Shown: positions 9,522-17,096 of the stretch, piece by piece
Numbering within the stretch: position 1 is the first letter of the stretch
Layout: each line of letters opens with the position of its first letter
NCBI RefSeq assembly: GCF_016756495.1
Contig: NZ_AP023243.1
Location: 2,236,501-2,300,500 of the forward strand
Source: Mesorhizobium sp. 113-3-3
GTDB lineage: Bacteria; Pseudomonadota; Alphaproteobacteria; Rhizobiales; Rhizobiaceae
Length of the DNA stretch: 64,000 bases
Direction: 5' to 3'
Position numbers and translations under genes: made by a program
Notes under the pieces: generated by a model
Seen by the model: only the letters and a program-made list of their open reading frames with translations
What the model was told of the DNA's origin: nothing
Databases searched by the model: none

Positions 9522-9546
9522 GCCTGTAGCGCCCGCCATTGGACGC
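9513..9546 (-). promoter_or_regulatory. ANTAR-target two-hairpin RNA (NasT antiterminator) in nrtA leader
   Basis: Hairpin P1 (9529-9546) has a six-pair stem GCGTCC/GGGCGC, one pair being a wobble, and a hexaloop AATGGC. After a four-base TACA spacer, hairpin P2 (9513-9524) has a GGC/GCC stem and a hexaloop AAAGCT. Both loops carry A at position 1 and G at position 4, the known signature of RNAs bound by ANTAR proteins such as NasT/NasR/EutV. The P2 loop and 3' strand are part of the 5' arm of the terminator, so P2 and the terminator are mutually exclusive. Confidence 0.8.
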
Positions 9547-9582
9547 CTGTTCCGTGACCCGCGAAGGGTCTGATTATTTCAA

Positions 9583-9598
9583 AGCAGGAACCGTGCCA
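9583..9598 (-). promoter_or_regulatory. Sigma-54 -24/-12 promoter of the nrt-nir-nas operon
   Basis: The minus strand reads TGGCACGGTTCCTGCT, matching the RpoN consensus TGGCAC-N5-TTGCW with one change (C for the first T of TTGC). The GG and GC doublets are correctly spaced. Transcription should start near 9572, which places both hexaloop hairpins and the terminator inside the 5' leader. Confidence 0.75.
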
Positions 9599-9707
9599 GT
9601 TTCCGGTGAAAGGAAAAACATCAATGAAATCAGCGACGCGCGGCGGTCGCTGGCCTGTCAGGCGAAATAGCGAGCAGGCCAAAGATTGTTCATTAGAGTT
9701 GCCGCAC

Positions 9708-9722
9708 GCACAATTTTTGTGC
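9708..9722 (-). promoter_or_regulatory. Putative NtrC binding site
   Basis: The sequence GCACAATTTTTGTGC is a perfect dyad fitting the enterobacterial NtrC pattern GCAC-N7-GTGC. Its centre lies about 140 bases upstream of the predicted sigma-54 transcription start, a normal enhancer distance. A partly overlapping dyad, TTGTGCAATGCACAA at 9717-9731, could be a second, non-canonical half of the enhancer. Binding is inferred. Confidence 0.6.
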
Positions 9723-9748
9723 AATGCACAAGAGTGGCGCGAAAGTGA

Positions 9749-10987
9749 TCAGGCTTCCGCGCGGGCCGATTTCTGGCGCTCGATATACGCCTCGATCTGG
9801 TCGGGATCGAAAATCTGGCCGTCGAAGAAGCCGTCCGGGCCGAGCACGAGACCAGCCCCGGTCGCGCCGACCGCAGTGGCGACCTTGAGCGCGCCTTCGA
9901 CCTTCGCATTGGCGCCAGGCAGCGCGACGCCAAGCGGCTTCAGCGCCGAGCGGTAGAGGTCGGGCCGGTAGCAATCCCGGGCGATGGCGAGATTGTCGGG
10001 CGTGTGCGACACATGCCCCCAACGCACCATCTGCGTGTAGAACCAAAGCGCATGGCTCTTCCACGGAAAGTTTGCCGCCTTGTCGAAGGGCAGGAAGAAG
10101 TCGTCGATATCCAGTTGCGCTCCGCCGCCCAATTGCAGATGGCCGGTCAGGATCGGCATCTGCACGGCCGGCGGCAGGCCGAGGAAGCCTGGCTGCGCCA
10201 TCACATTGGCCAATTCGGCGTGGTTGGCCGGGTCCTGGCACCAGCGTGCGGAGTGATGCAGCGCGCGCAGCAGTGCCGCCAGCGCCTCGGGATTCTCGTC
10301 CGCCCAGGCCTTGCGCACGCCGATCACCTTCTCCGGGCTGTTGCGCCATATCCGCGCCTTGACGGTGACGATATGGCCGGTGCCGGCCGCGACCGCGGCG
10401 CTGTTCCAGGGCTCGCCGACACAGTAGCCGTCGATGCGCCCGGTGGCGAGCGCGTCGGCCATGAAGGGCGGCGGCACTATGACGATCTCGATTTCGCGGT
10501 CCGGGTCGATGCCGCAAGCGGCGAGCCAGTAGCGCAGTTCGTAGTTGTGCCCGGAATGCGGATGCACGACGGCAAAGCGCAGCGGCTCGCGGCCTGCCAC
10601 CGCCCGTTCACGGATGAACGCATTAAGGGCCGCGCCCGCGCGTGCCGGATCGAGATCGGCTTCGGCGCCATGCGCCGCCATGCCGGCCCAGACGGCGTTG
10701 GAGATGGTGACGCAATTGCCGCCGAGCCCGAGCGAGAATGGCACGATGGTCTCGGAAGCGAGCGGCGTCAGCCCGAGATTGCAGGCGAGCGGCATGGGTC
10801 CCAGCATATGGGCGAGATCGAAATGGCCGATGGCGATACGGTCACGGATGTTGGCCCAGGAGGTCTCGCGGTGCAGCGTAAGGTCGATGCCTTCGCGGGC
10901 GGCGAAGCCAAGCGCGCTCGCGGCGACCAGCACTGCGCTGTCGAAGAGCGGCATGAAGCCGGCGGTGATCTGGTGCCTCATGCTCAT
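9749..10987 (-). CDS. nasS: NasS nitrate sensor, cytoplasmic NrtA-like protein
   Basis: This 412-residue protein resembles NrtA but starts directly with MSMRHQITAGFMPL and lacks an export signal, as expected for the NasS sensor that holds NasT inactive until nitrate or nitrite binds. Conserved ligand-site stretches shared with NrtA are visible (HMLGPMPLACNLG; YCVGEPWN; FPWKSHALWF). Its ATG overlaps the nasT stop codon (ATGA, 10984-10987), so the two are translationally coupled. An in-frame ATG at 10981 is an alternative start. Role is inferred from known NasS-NasT pairs in Azotobacter, Paracoccus and rhizobia. Confidence 0.93.
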   Translation of the reverse strand: MSMRHQITAGFMPLFDSAVLVAASALGFAAREGIDLTLHRETSWANIRDRIAIGHFDLAHMLGPMPLACNLGLTPLASETIVPFSLGLGGNCVTISNAVWAGMAAHGAEADLDPARAGAALNAFIRERAVAGREPLRFAVVHPHSGHNYELRYWLAACGIDPDREIEIVIVPPPFMADALATGRIDGYCVGEPWNSAAVAAGTGHIVTVKARIWRNSPEKVIGVRKAWADENPEALAALLRALHHSARWCQDPANHAELANVMAQPGFLGLPPAVQMPILTGHLQLGGGAQLDIDDFFLPFDKAANFPWKSHALWFYTQMVRWGHVSHTPDNLAIARDCYRPDLYRSALKPLGVALPGANAKVEGALKVATAVGATGAGLVLGPDGFFDGQIFDPDQIEAYIERQKSARAEA

Positions 10988-11586
10988 TCGTCCTCCGCCG
11001 GCCCCAGCAGCCCGGCCGCGGTCACCAGGCTCTGCGCGATGTCGCTGATCTTGCGGTTCTGGTTCATCGCCGTCTTGCGCAGCAGCGTATAGGCGGCCTC
11101 TTCGGAGAGGCCGCGCGACTTCATCAGGATGCCCTTGGCGCGATCGATCACCTTGCGGCTCTCGAGCTCGCTGCGCGCCTCTTCCAGTTCACGCGCCATG
11201 CGCGAAAAAGCATTGAAGCGGCTCACCGCCATGTCGAGGATCGGCTTGACGCGCTCTTGCCGCAGGCCGTCGACGACATAGGCGGATACGCCGGCATCGA
11301 CCGCGGCCTCGATCGAGGCCTGGTCGGATCGGTCGACGAACATGGCGATGGGGCGCTTCACGGCGCGCGACAGCTGGAACATGTTTTCGAGCATGTCGCG
11401 GTTGGGGTTCTCGAGATCGATGACGATGACGTCGGGTTCGATTTCGGCGATCCGCCGCGCAATGCCGGTCACGTCGTGGATGACGGTGACACGCTGATGG
11501 CCGGCCTCGCGCAGGCCGGCCTCGATGATTGAGGCGCGGATGCGATTTTCATCAATCACCAGGACGGCTAGGGAGGATCGGACCAT
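10984..11586 (-). CDS. nasT: NasT ANTAR-domain antiterminator
   Basis: This 200-residue regulator has an N-terminal receiver-like domain (VLVIDENRIRASII; DVIVIDLENP around residue 50) and a C-terminal ANTAR RNA-binding domain at about 130-190 (DRAKGILMKSRGLSEEAAY, then a three-helix end). ANTAR proteins of this kind bind paired hexaloop hairpins to prevent termination; exactly such an RNA precedes nrtA. It is the first gene of nasT-nasS, which overlap by four bases. It has its own upstream region containing a long hairpin at 11620-11666. Confidence 0.95.
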   Translation of the reverse strand: MVRSSLAVLVIDENRIRASIIEAGLREAGHQRVTVIHDVTGIARRIAEIEPDVIVIDLENPNRDMLENMFQLSRAVKRPIAMFVDRSDQASIEAAVDAGVSAYVVDGLRQERVKPILDMAVSRFNAFSRMARELEEARSELESRKVIDRAKGILMKSRGLSEEAAYTLLRKTAMNQNRKISDIAQSLVTAAGLLGPAEDE

Positions 11587-11619
11587 GCCTGCATTGTGGG
11601 CAAGGCCGCGAAATTGTGC

Positions 11620-11666
11620 AATGCGGCATAGCCACGTCCTCTTGAAGGGCGTGCCTATGCCGCATT
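11620..11666. repeat. Near-perfect inverted repeat upstream of nasT
   Basis: AATGCGGCATAGCCACG (11620-11636) is followed after 13 bases by CGTGCCTATGCCGCATT (11650-11666), a 17-base inverted repeat with a single mismatch. It lies 34 bases upstream of the nasT start codon, so it would form a strong hairpin in the nasT 5' UTR or act as a protein-binding dyad. No T-tract follows on either strand, arguing against a simple terminator. Confidence 0.6.
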
Positions 11667-11739
11667 ATCACTAACCGCTGTGGATTGCTTCCTGCTCGCA
11701 AGCACATCACGTCGTCTTGCTGCAAAGGCAGGGGGCGGG

Positions 11740-12069
11740 TTAACCGCAGACGCGAACCTGCTCGATCACCCTGTGGTGGTGGCGCCAATGCTTGATCAGT
11801 TCGATATGGCAGCGGTGATGGCGGTGGTGGCGTCGATAATCGCCATTATAGTTGTCATCATACTGCACGTTCTGGTCGTTGCCATACTGGTTGTCGTAAT
11901 TCTGCCGGTGATGGCGGCGAATGACAATCTGGCCGCTATCGGACTGATCGTCCGGTGAATATTGGTTGTTGTCGTCGGATTGGATAATCACGCTTGCGGC
12001 CTGCGTCGGCGCAATGACAGCGGCTGTCGCGGCCAATGCCACCATGGAAGCCAGAAATAGCTTTTTCAC
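11740..12069 (-). CDS. Small exported His-rich protein, unknown function
   Basis: The GTG at 12069 is chosen because an AGGAGG Shine-Dalgarno sits six bases upstream, while the longer open frame has no support. The 109-residue product begins VKKLFLASMVALAATAA, a clear signal peptide with a probable cleavage after TQA. The mature part is rich in Asp, Asn, Gln and Tyr, then has a basic His-rich run (RRHHRHHR) and two cysteines near the end (RCHIELIKHW, VRVCG). Such composition suggests metal or surface binding, but I do not recognise a family. It lies between nasT and an endonuclease-family gene, both on the same strand. Confidence 0.65.
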   Translation of the reverse strand: MKKLFLASMVALAATAAVIAPTQAASVIIQSDDNNQYSPDDQSDSGQIVIRRHHRQNYDNQYGNDQNVQYDDNYNGDYRRHHRHHRCHIELIKHWRHHHRVIEQVRVCG

Positions 12070-12170
12070 GTCTCGTCCTCCTGCGGGTTCAATGCGTATC
12101 AACTCGCGGAGAGAATTAGCGTTCCAAAATGAATCGCGGCGCTCTTCGAAGACGTGCACGCAAGCCAGGC

Positions 12171-13007
12171 TTACAGGCGAACGAATGCAGTGAGAGGCAG
12201 ATGGTCGGAGGCGACGCGCGAAAGCGGCGTGTCATGGGCTTCGACCGCTGCGATCATGCCGCGCCGATTGGTCATGATCCGATCGAGTGCCAGCAACGGC
12301 AGGTTCGAGGGGAAGGTGGGGACCGCCGGCGGCTGAGGCCCGAACGTCGCGTGCAGCGTGTTGAGGGCCGAGCGGTTGCCGAGCCGCCATTCGTTGAGGT
12401 CGCCAAGCAGCAAGGTCGGCTTTTCGTCCGGGCTGCTCATGAGATCGAGCACGACACGGGCCTGCTGAGAGCGCGAGTGGCGCAGCAGGCCGAGATGGGC
12501 GGCGATAATACGCAGCGTCTCGCTTCCGTTCAATTCGATCTCCGCCACCACGGCACCGCGCGGTTCCAGGCCGGGAAGCCTGATCTGATGCACGTCACGG
12601 ACGACGCCCTTCTTGAACAGCAGCACATTGCCGTGCCAGCCATGGCCCTTGCCGGTGGCCGAAATCGGCACCGGCACCAGGCCGGTTTCCCGCTCGAGGC
12701 GAGGCAGGTCGAGAAGCCCGTCACGGTCGCCGAAACGGTTGTCCGCTTCCTGCAGTGCGATGACGTCAGGGTCGATCTCGCGGATGACGCGGCTGGTACG
12801 CTCGGGATCGAACTTGCGATCGACGCCGATGCATTTGTGGACGTTGTAGGAGGCGACCAGCGTGCCTGTGGTGGCGGTCGCCTTGTGCGCAGCCGCGTTT
12901 GCCTTCTGCATCCGCCTGTCGCGAATGGACAAAAGCATGTTTGCCGGGAGGCTGCGTCCGTTCATCCGCACCTTGTGCCTGCCATGCCTGCTGGTCTCAC
13001 CATGCAC
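12171..13007 (-). CDS. Endonuclease/exonuclease/phosphatase family protein
   Basis: This protein of up to 278 residues belongs to the EEP metal-dependent hydrolase fold. The catalytic signatures are in order: SYNVHKC, ALQEADNR, AAHLGL, LLGDLNEW and SDHLPLTA near the C-terminus. The N-terminal 45 residues are basic and low in conservation, and a later ATG (for example at 12965) may be the true start. It follows the cardiolipin-synthase-like gene by 78 bases on the same strand, a pairing that suggests phospholipid or nucleic-acid processing; the true substrate is unknown. Confidence 0.88.
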   Translation of the reverse strand: MHGETSRHGRHKVRMNGRSLPANMLLSIRDRRMQKANAAAHKATATTGTLVASYNVHKCIGVDRKFDPERTSRVIREIDPDVIALQEADNRFGDRDGLLDLPRLERETGLVPVPISATGKGHGWHGNVLLFKKGVVRDVHQIRLPGLEPRGAVVAEIELNGSETLRIIAAHLGLLRHSRSQQARVVLDLMSSPDEKPTLLLGDLNEWRLGNRSALNTLHATFGPQPPAVPTFPSNLPLLALDRIMTNRRGMIAAVEAHDTPLSRVASDHLPLTAFVRL

Positions 13008-13085
13008 CTCAAATAGAGTCTTTGCGCTTATGTTCCATGGCCGACACCAAACTATCCGTCAAACACGTCGTTTTGTTAAAGCCTT

Positions 13086-14549
13086 CTAGAGGTAGGGCGA
13101 TCCCAGCCACAGGATGCGGTCGAAGAGCCGGATGATGAAGGGGCGGGCCCGCAAGGCGTCCAGCGTGACCGGAATGGCCGTTTCGATCGCCGATCCGATC
13201 CGGGCTTCGATCTCGCGGGCAAAGCCTGCATCGAGGACCTCCAGATCGATTTCAAAGTTCAACCGCAGCGACCGGGCGTCGAGGTTGGACGAGCCGACAT
13301 AGGCCCACACGCCGTCGATCGACAGCAGCTTGGAATGGTCGAATGGGCCTTCCGTGCGCCATATGCGGCAATAGTTCTTCAGAATCTGGTCGAATTGCGC
13401 CGTCATGGCGCGGTCGACGAGGAAGAGATTGTTGACCGCCGGCACCACGACATCGATCTCGACGCCACGCCGGGCGGCGGTGATCAAGGCGCTGATCAGT
13501 TCGCGGTCCGGCAGGAAATAGGGCGACATCAGGCGGATCGATTTGCGCGCGACCGAGAAGGCGCCGATCAGCAGCTTGTGGTTGGTCTCGTTGCTGGCAT
13601 CCGGCCCGGATGCGACCGCCCGCACCAGCATAGGCTGGCCGGGGGCCGGCGCCAGCGGGGCAATTCGCCAGGCGTCACCCTTCAGCCCTTCGTTGGTGGC
13701 GAAGCGCCAGTCTTCGGCGGCGACCGAGAACAGGTCGGCGACAACAGGCCCGGTGACCTTGAAATGCGTGTCCCTTGCGCTGTTGGAGCCGGCGAACTCG
13801 GCCGAAAAACCCTTGCGGATGTTCATGCCGCCGGTGAAGGCAAGCGTGCCGTCGACCACAAGGATCTTCCGGTGGGTCCTGAGGTTGGCGTAGGGCAGGC
13901 GCAGGCCCATGACGATGTTGCCGTTGAAGACATCGGCGGGGATGTTGGCGCGGCGCAGATGGCCCAGAATGCTGGGAACGGAGTAACGGGCGCCGACCGC
14001 GTCGATCAGCACCCGAACGGTGACGCCGCGCTGAACGGCGCCGGCCAGCGCCTCGACGAAGAGCAGGCCGACGGCGTCATTGTCGAAAATATAGGTCTCG
14101 AGCAGGACGCTGCGCTCGGCACCGTCGATTGCCGCGCACATGGCGGCATAGGCCTCGTCACCGGTCTCCAGCACGTCGATGGCATTGCCCGGGTTGAGCG
14201 CGCGCCGCGCCACCCTGTCGCCCAGCGTCCGCAGGCCGGTGAAGCGCTGACCATAGCGCTCGACGATCAGCGCCTCCTCGGCGGCGATGTCGCGCTCATG
14301 CTTGGTGGCGGCCGCGTCGCCGGCAAGCGGGCGCTGCGCGGTGATCGTGGCGCGGCGGATGCGGTTGATGCCGGCCACGGCATAGATCAGCACACCGAGG
14401 ATCGGCGACAGCACCATCACGCCGACCCATCCGGTGGCGGCGCGCACGTCCTCCTTGGTCATGACAGCGTGGGCGATGCCGACGGTCGCCATGACCACCG
14501 AGATGATCGCCAGGATTTGGGTCCAGTGAGTCGCAATGGTCTCGAACAT
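13086..14549 (-). CDS. cls: Cardiolipin synthase-like phospholipase D family protein
   Basis: A 487-residue membrane enzyme expected to join phosphatidylglycerol units to cardiolipin. The start is the ATG at 14549 (MFETIATHWTQ); an open frame reaching 15818 is spurious. Two N-terminal membrane helices (ILAIISVVMATVGIAHA; WVGVMVLSPILGVLIYAVAG) are followed by two HKD catalytic motifs: HRKILVVDGTLAFTGGMN near residue 225 and HSKLLSIDGVWAYVGSSN near residue 405. Length and layout match bacterial ClsA-type enzymes. The EEP-family gene follows on the same strand. Confidence 0.9.
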   Translation of the reverse strand: MFETIATHWTQILAIISVVMATVGIAHAVMTKEDVRAATGWVGVMVLSPILGVLIYAVAGINRIRRATITAQRPLAGDAAATKHERDIAAEEALIVERYGQRFTGLRTLGDRVARRALNPGNAIDVLETGDEAYAAMCAAIDGAERSVLLETYIFDNDAVGLLFVEALAGAVQRGVTVRVLIDAVGARYSVPSILGHLRRANIPADVFNGNIVMGLRLPYANLRTHRKILVVDGTLAFTGGMNIRKGFSAEFAGSNSARDTHFKVTGPVVADLFSVAAEDWRFATNEGLKGDAWRIAPLAPAPGQPMLVRAVASGPDASNETNHKLLIGAFSVARKSIRLMSPYFLPDRELISALITAARRGVEIDVVVPAVNNLFLVDRAMTAQFDQILKNYCRIWRTEGPFDHSKLLSIDGVWAYVGSSNLDARSLRLNFEIDLEVLDAGFAREIEARIGSAIETAIPVTLDALRARPFIIRLFDRILWLGSPYL

Positions 14550-14864
14550 TGCCGGGACTATCCAGCGAGCGGTTGCAGAAGGCAATGCGGTCGGTCCGTG
14601 CCCCCCATGCGGCGGATAATGGTCGCGACCCGACTGAGAAAATCTATTGGCAGCCAGAGTTTGAGCCGATGAAGTTTCCCTGACCTTCCGCTTGGGAAAA
14701 CCAACTTGACGCCAGGGAAAGCATAGAGGCCGCGTGGTCTGGAATCGTTCTGTGCTGCCTTGGTAGTCCAAACCTCCCTGTACTTTGGTACCACATCCAT
14801 TGTATATCAGGTGAAACGAAATTAATGGTGCAACACTTTGATTGGAGGGCGAGGGGAGCGCCGA
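14550..14864. other. Intergenic stretch, no gene supported
   Basis: This 315-base gap separates the divergent cls and the small plus-strand gene at 14865. It is AT-richer near 14790-14840. Open frames here are shadows. It presumably holds both promoters, but I could not fix any -35/-10 pair with confidence. Confidence 0.5.
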
Positions 14865-15059
14865 ATGATGAGATTCAACTTCGAGGGGCCTCCCGTGGGA
14901 GATGGCGACATGTCGGCCCAGTGCCAGCGCCAGTTGCAGCCTCTCGTCCATGAAATCGTCCAGGCGGCGGTCGCGGCCGGCTGGAACCGGGACGATGTCC
15001 TCCTGGCCTTTGTCGAACTCACCTGGGATCTGTACGAGAAACGTCGCGCTGATCCGTAG
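14865..15059 (+). CDS. Small conserved-looking hypothetical protein
   Basis: A 64-residue product starting MMRFNFEGPP with a GGGGAG Shine-Dalgarno six bases before the ATG at 14865. It is predicted soluble and mostly helical, with a core LVHEIVQAAVAAGW followed by LLAFVELTWDLYEK. Codon use is GC3-rich like neighbouring genes, supporting real coding. It stands alone between cls and an AraC regulator. No function is recognised. Confidence 0.6.
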   Translation: MMRFNFEGPPVGDGDMSAQCQRQLQPLVHEIVQAAVAAGWNRDDVLLAFVELTWDLYEKRRADP

Positions 15060-15372
15060 CCGCCGGCCGTAACCTGTCGGTTCGACGCGCCCGTCTTGCC
15101 CGGTCGCCGATTCTGGTGCCAAAACGAAGCAATCGATTCGCGCAAGCCGCGCCACGGCTGACAAGCGAAACTCGGGCATGGCGAAGACCCCATCCCCATG
15201 GAATAGAATGCTCGTCAACTTCCTCGGTCGGTCATTTTTTCTGTCTTTTCGCGAATAAGAATTTTTCTTTGCGCATGGGAGTTCTTCCCTAGCAGAGACG
15301 CCTGCGTTACGTTGGTTCCGGGTTCGGGCAAAGGGGATTTCAAGCAGCGGCAAGGCGGCTGAGGCGACGCGA
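15060..15372. other. Intergenic stretch upstream of AraC gene, no gene supported
   Basis: This 313-base gap has a T/A-rich patch at 15230-15275 that could carry the promoter of the AraC gene at 15373. A GCGGCAAGGCGGCTGAGG run just before the start may include its ribosome-binding site. No convincing open frame or repeat was seen. Confidence 0.5.
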
Positions 15373-16284
15373 ATGAACAATGCGGACGAAGCTCGGGAAA
15401 GCGGCGTTTCCCGAGGCGTCGATCGGGTAGCCCGATATGTGCTGGACATCATTCCAGAAAGTGCCGGTCCCAGAAGAGCCACCGCGCGCGGCAGCGTCAT
15501 CCATTCCGTCCGCGGTCCCGGGTCGCAGACGTTCCTGGCCATGGAACATTCCACGGGAATTGTGCTGAGGCCGACACGCAAATTGAGAGCCTCGCTCGGC
15601 AGCGACAGGATCACGCAATACGACGCGCCGGTTGGGTGCCTCGTCATCAATCCCGCGGGTGTCGACAGCAGCCTCACCTGGTCGCAGACCAGGGAAAACG
15701 CCGTCATTTCCATCTCTCCCGAAGCACTGTCGGACTTGGCCGCGCACGAGGTCGACCGCTCCGACGTGGAGCTCGAGCCACCTGCGTTCGGCACGGTCGA
15801 CCTGAGGGCGCTCAACATAGCTCAGATGATCACCGCCGAGCTGACCGGCAAGCTGCCGCCGAACGAGCTCTATCTCGACTCGCTGCTCACCGTGTTTGGC
15901 GTGCATCTCCTGCGCACGTACACCGGCCGTAGCAGGCAGGCCGCATCGCCCAGGGGCGGGCTGTCCGCCGTTGGCGCCCGACGCGTGCGCGAATATCTCG
16001 ACGAGAATTTCGTGCGAAAGGTCATGGTCGCCGAGCTGGCGTCCGTCGCGGGGGTTTCCCCCAATCATTTCATAGCAAGGTTCGCCAGCACGTTCGGCAT
16101 GCCGCCGCATCGCTACCTGATCAACCTGCGCCTGGACTTCGCGGAAAAGTTACTCGTTGACGGCGAACTCGCAATCGCCGAAGTCGCCTTCCTCGCCGGG
16201 TTTTCGGATCAGAGTCATCTGGCCGCAACCATGAAGAAGTACCGGGGAAGGACGCCGACCTTCCATGCTTCGGTCAAGACCTGA
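15373..16284 (+). CDS. AraC family transcriptional regulator
   Basis: A 303-residue regulator with an N-terminal cupin-like AraC-binding domain (residues 35-180) and a C-terminal double helix-turn-helix (about 195-295). The DNA-binding end shows the family pattern: VREYLDENFVRKVMVAELASVAGVS, a second helix pair around IAEVAFLAGFSDQSHL and the ending YRGRTPT. The effector is unknown. A shorter paralogue lies immediately downstream with the same HTH signature, so the pair probably arose by duplication. The start ATG is the first in frame, though a clear Shine-Dalgarno is not obvious. Confidence 0.88.
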   Translation: MNNADEARESGVSRGVDRVARYVLDIIPESAGPRRATARGSVIHSVRGPGSQTFLAMEHSTGIVLRPTRKLRASLGSDRITQYDAPVGCLVINPAGVDSSLTWSQTRENAVISISPEALSDLAAHEVDRSDVELEPPAFGTVDLRALNIAQMITAELTGKLPPNELYLDSLLTVFGVHLLRTYTGRSRQAASPRGGLSAVGARRVREYLDENFVRKVMVAELASVAGVSPNHFIARFASTFGMPPHRYLINLRLDFAEKLLVDGELAIAEVAFLAGFSDQSHLAATMKKYRGRTPTFHASVKT

Positions 16285-16459
16285 AAAGCGCTGATATGAC
16301 AAGATGGCCACAGCTGCAGACCAGAGATCAAAAGGCCGGAATTTCCTACAAAGGTTTCGGAGTTTTGCAAAATACGTCGATCGCGACTGAGCCCATCTTG
16401 CGCGCGAGTCACCATCAGGTGCGCTTTGGCGCTTTCGAGCCAGCATTTGGAAGCGGGAT

Positions 16460-16897
16460 GTGGAATCGTCCACGGGCATGCAGTGCGCGGCAATCAACAG
16501 CTTTGCTCCGAAAGCCGAAGCGGCGATGCGACAGCCGGCGCTGAACGTAAAAGGCGGGCTCTCCCCCAGCAGCGCCCGCAAAGTGCAGGACTTCCTCGAT
16601 CAGAACTTCACGCGCAAGATAGCGCTCGCGGAGATGGCGGCGGTTTGCGGGCTTTCATCCTACCACTTCGTGCGGGCATTCTCGCGGACGTTCGGGGTGC
16701 CGCCGCATCAATATGTCCTGGATTTACGGCTGGACTTCGCCGAGAAGCTGCTTGCCGAAAGCCGCATGACGATCGCTGACATCGCCCATTTGAGCGGCTT
16801 TTCGAGCCAGAGCCATTTTACTACCGTGATGAAGAAATACCGGCGATTGACGCCATTGCAGGCTCGCTTCGGCAAGCTTAATTCGAAGCTTAGGTGA
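16460..16897 (+). CDS. AraC-type DNA-binding protein lacking effector domain
   Basis: This 145-residue product is essentially only an AraC DNA-binding domain: VQDFLDQNFTRKIALAEMAAVCGLSSYHF, then GVPPHQYVLDLRLDFAEKLL and IADIAHLSGFSSQSHF. It is closely similar to the C-terminal part of the gene ending at 16284. The usual 150-200-residue N-terminal sensory domain is missing, and the preceding 175 bases give no in-frame remnant that I can recognise. It could be a functional HTH-only regulator or a decayed duplicate. The start codon is uncertain; the ATG at 16526 would give a shorter form. Confidence 0.7.
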   Translation: MESSTGMQCAAINSFAPKAEAAMRQPALNVKGGLSPSSARKVQDFLDQNFTRKIALAEMAAVCGLSSYHFVRAFSRTFGVPPHQYVLDLRLDFAEKLLAESRMTIADIAHLSGFSSQSHFTTVMKKYRRLTPLQARFGKLNSKLR

Positions 16898-17096
16898 TAT
16901 ATCGATCGCGTCATTGTTTTACTTCGCCTTATCAAAGCGCTAACTAAAGTAACTATCCGTTAACTCCGGCGAAGTTGCCGCGTTTTTTTCTGACAAAACA
17001 GCAATTTCCTGAAATACGGCAAACCAGAATCATGGCTTTCTGCGAGTGCTGGAATTTGTCAGACATTTCCTGACGGCTGGCGAACGGAGAGGGACC

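Larger units (their letters stand above)
9422..9748 (-). promoter_or_regulatory. Regulatory gap between nasS and nrtA: enhancer, sigma-54 promoter and long RNA leader
   Basis: This 327-base gap has no gene but reading on the minus strand shows, in order, an NtrC-like dyad (9708-9722), a -24/-12 promoter element (9583-9598), an about 150-base transcribed leader with two hexaloop hairpins (9513-9546), and an intrinsic terminator (9453-9521) overlapping the second hairpin. The nrtA Shine-Dalgarno lies just after the T-tract. The layout matches nitrogen-limitation control of initiation combined with nitrate control of elongation. Confidence 0.85.

Noticed and set aside
9421-9724. N-terminal extension of nrtA into the leader
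   Set aside because: The stretch contains the sigma-54 leader, two hairpins and a terminator; the true start has a Shine-Dalgarno and begins the Tat signal.
14550-15818. Upstream extension of the cardiolipin synthase frame (to 910 codons)
   Set aside because: The extra 423 residues show no family similarity and read through an intergenic region and the antisense of an AraC gene; the ATG at 14549 matches the membrane-helix start of the family.
16967-16989. Weak terminator CGGC-GAAGTT-GCCG-CG-T7 upstream of the adhesin
   Set aside because: Only four stem pairs, and two bases lie between stem and T-tract; too weak to list as a feature, though the T-run may matter for the adhesin promoter.
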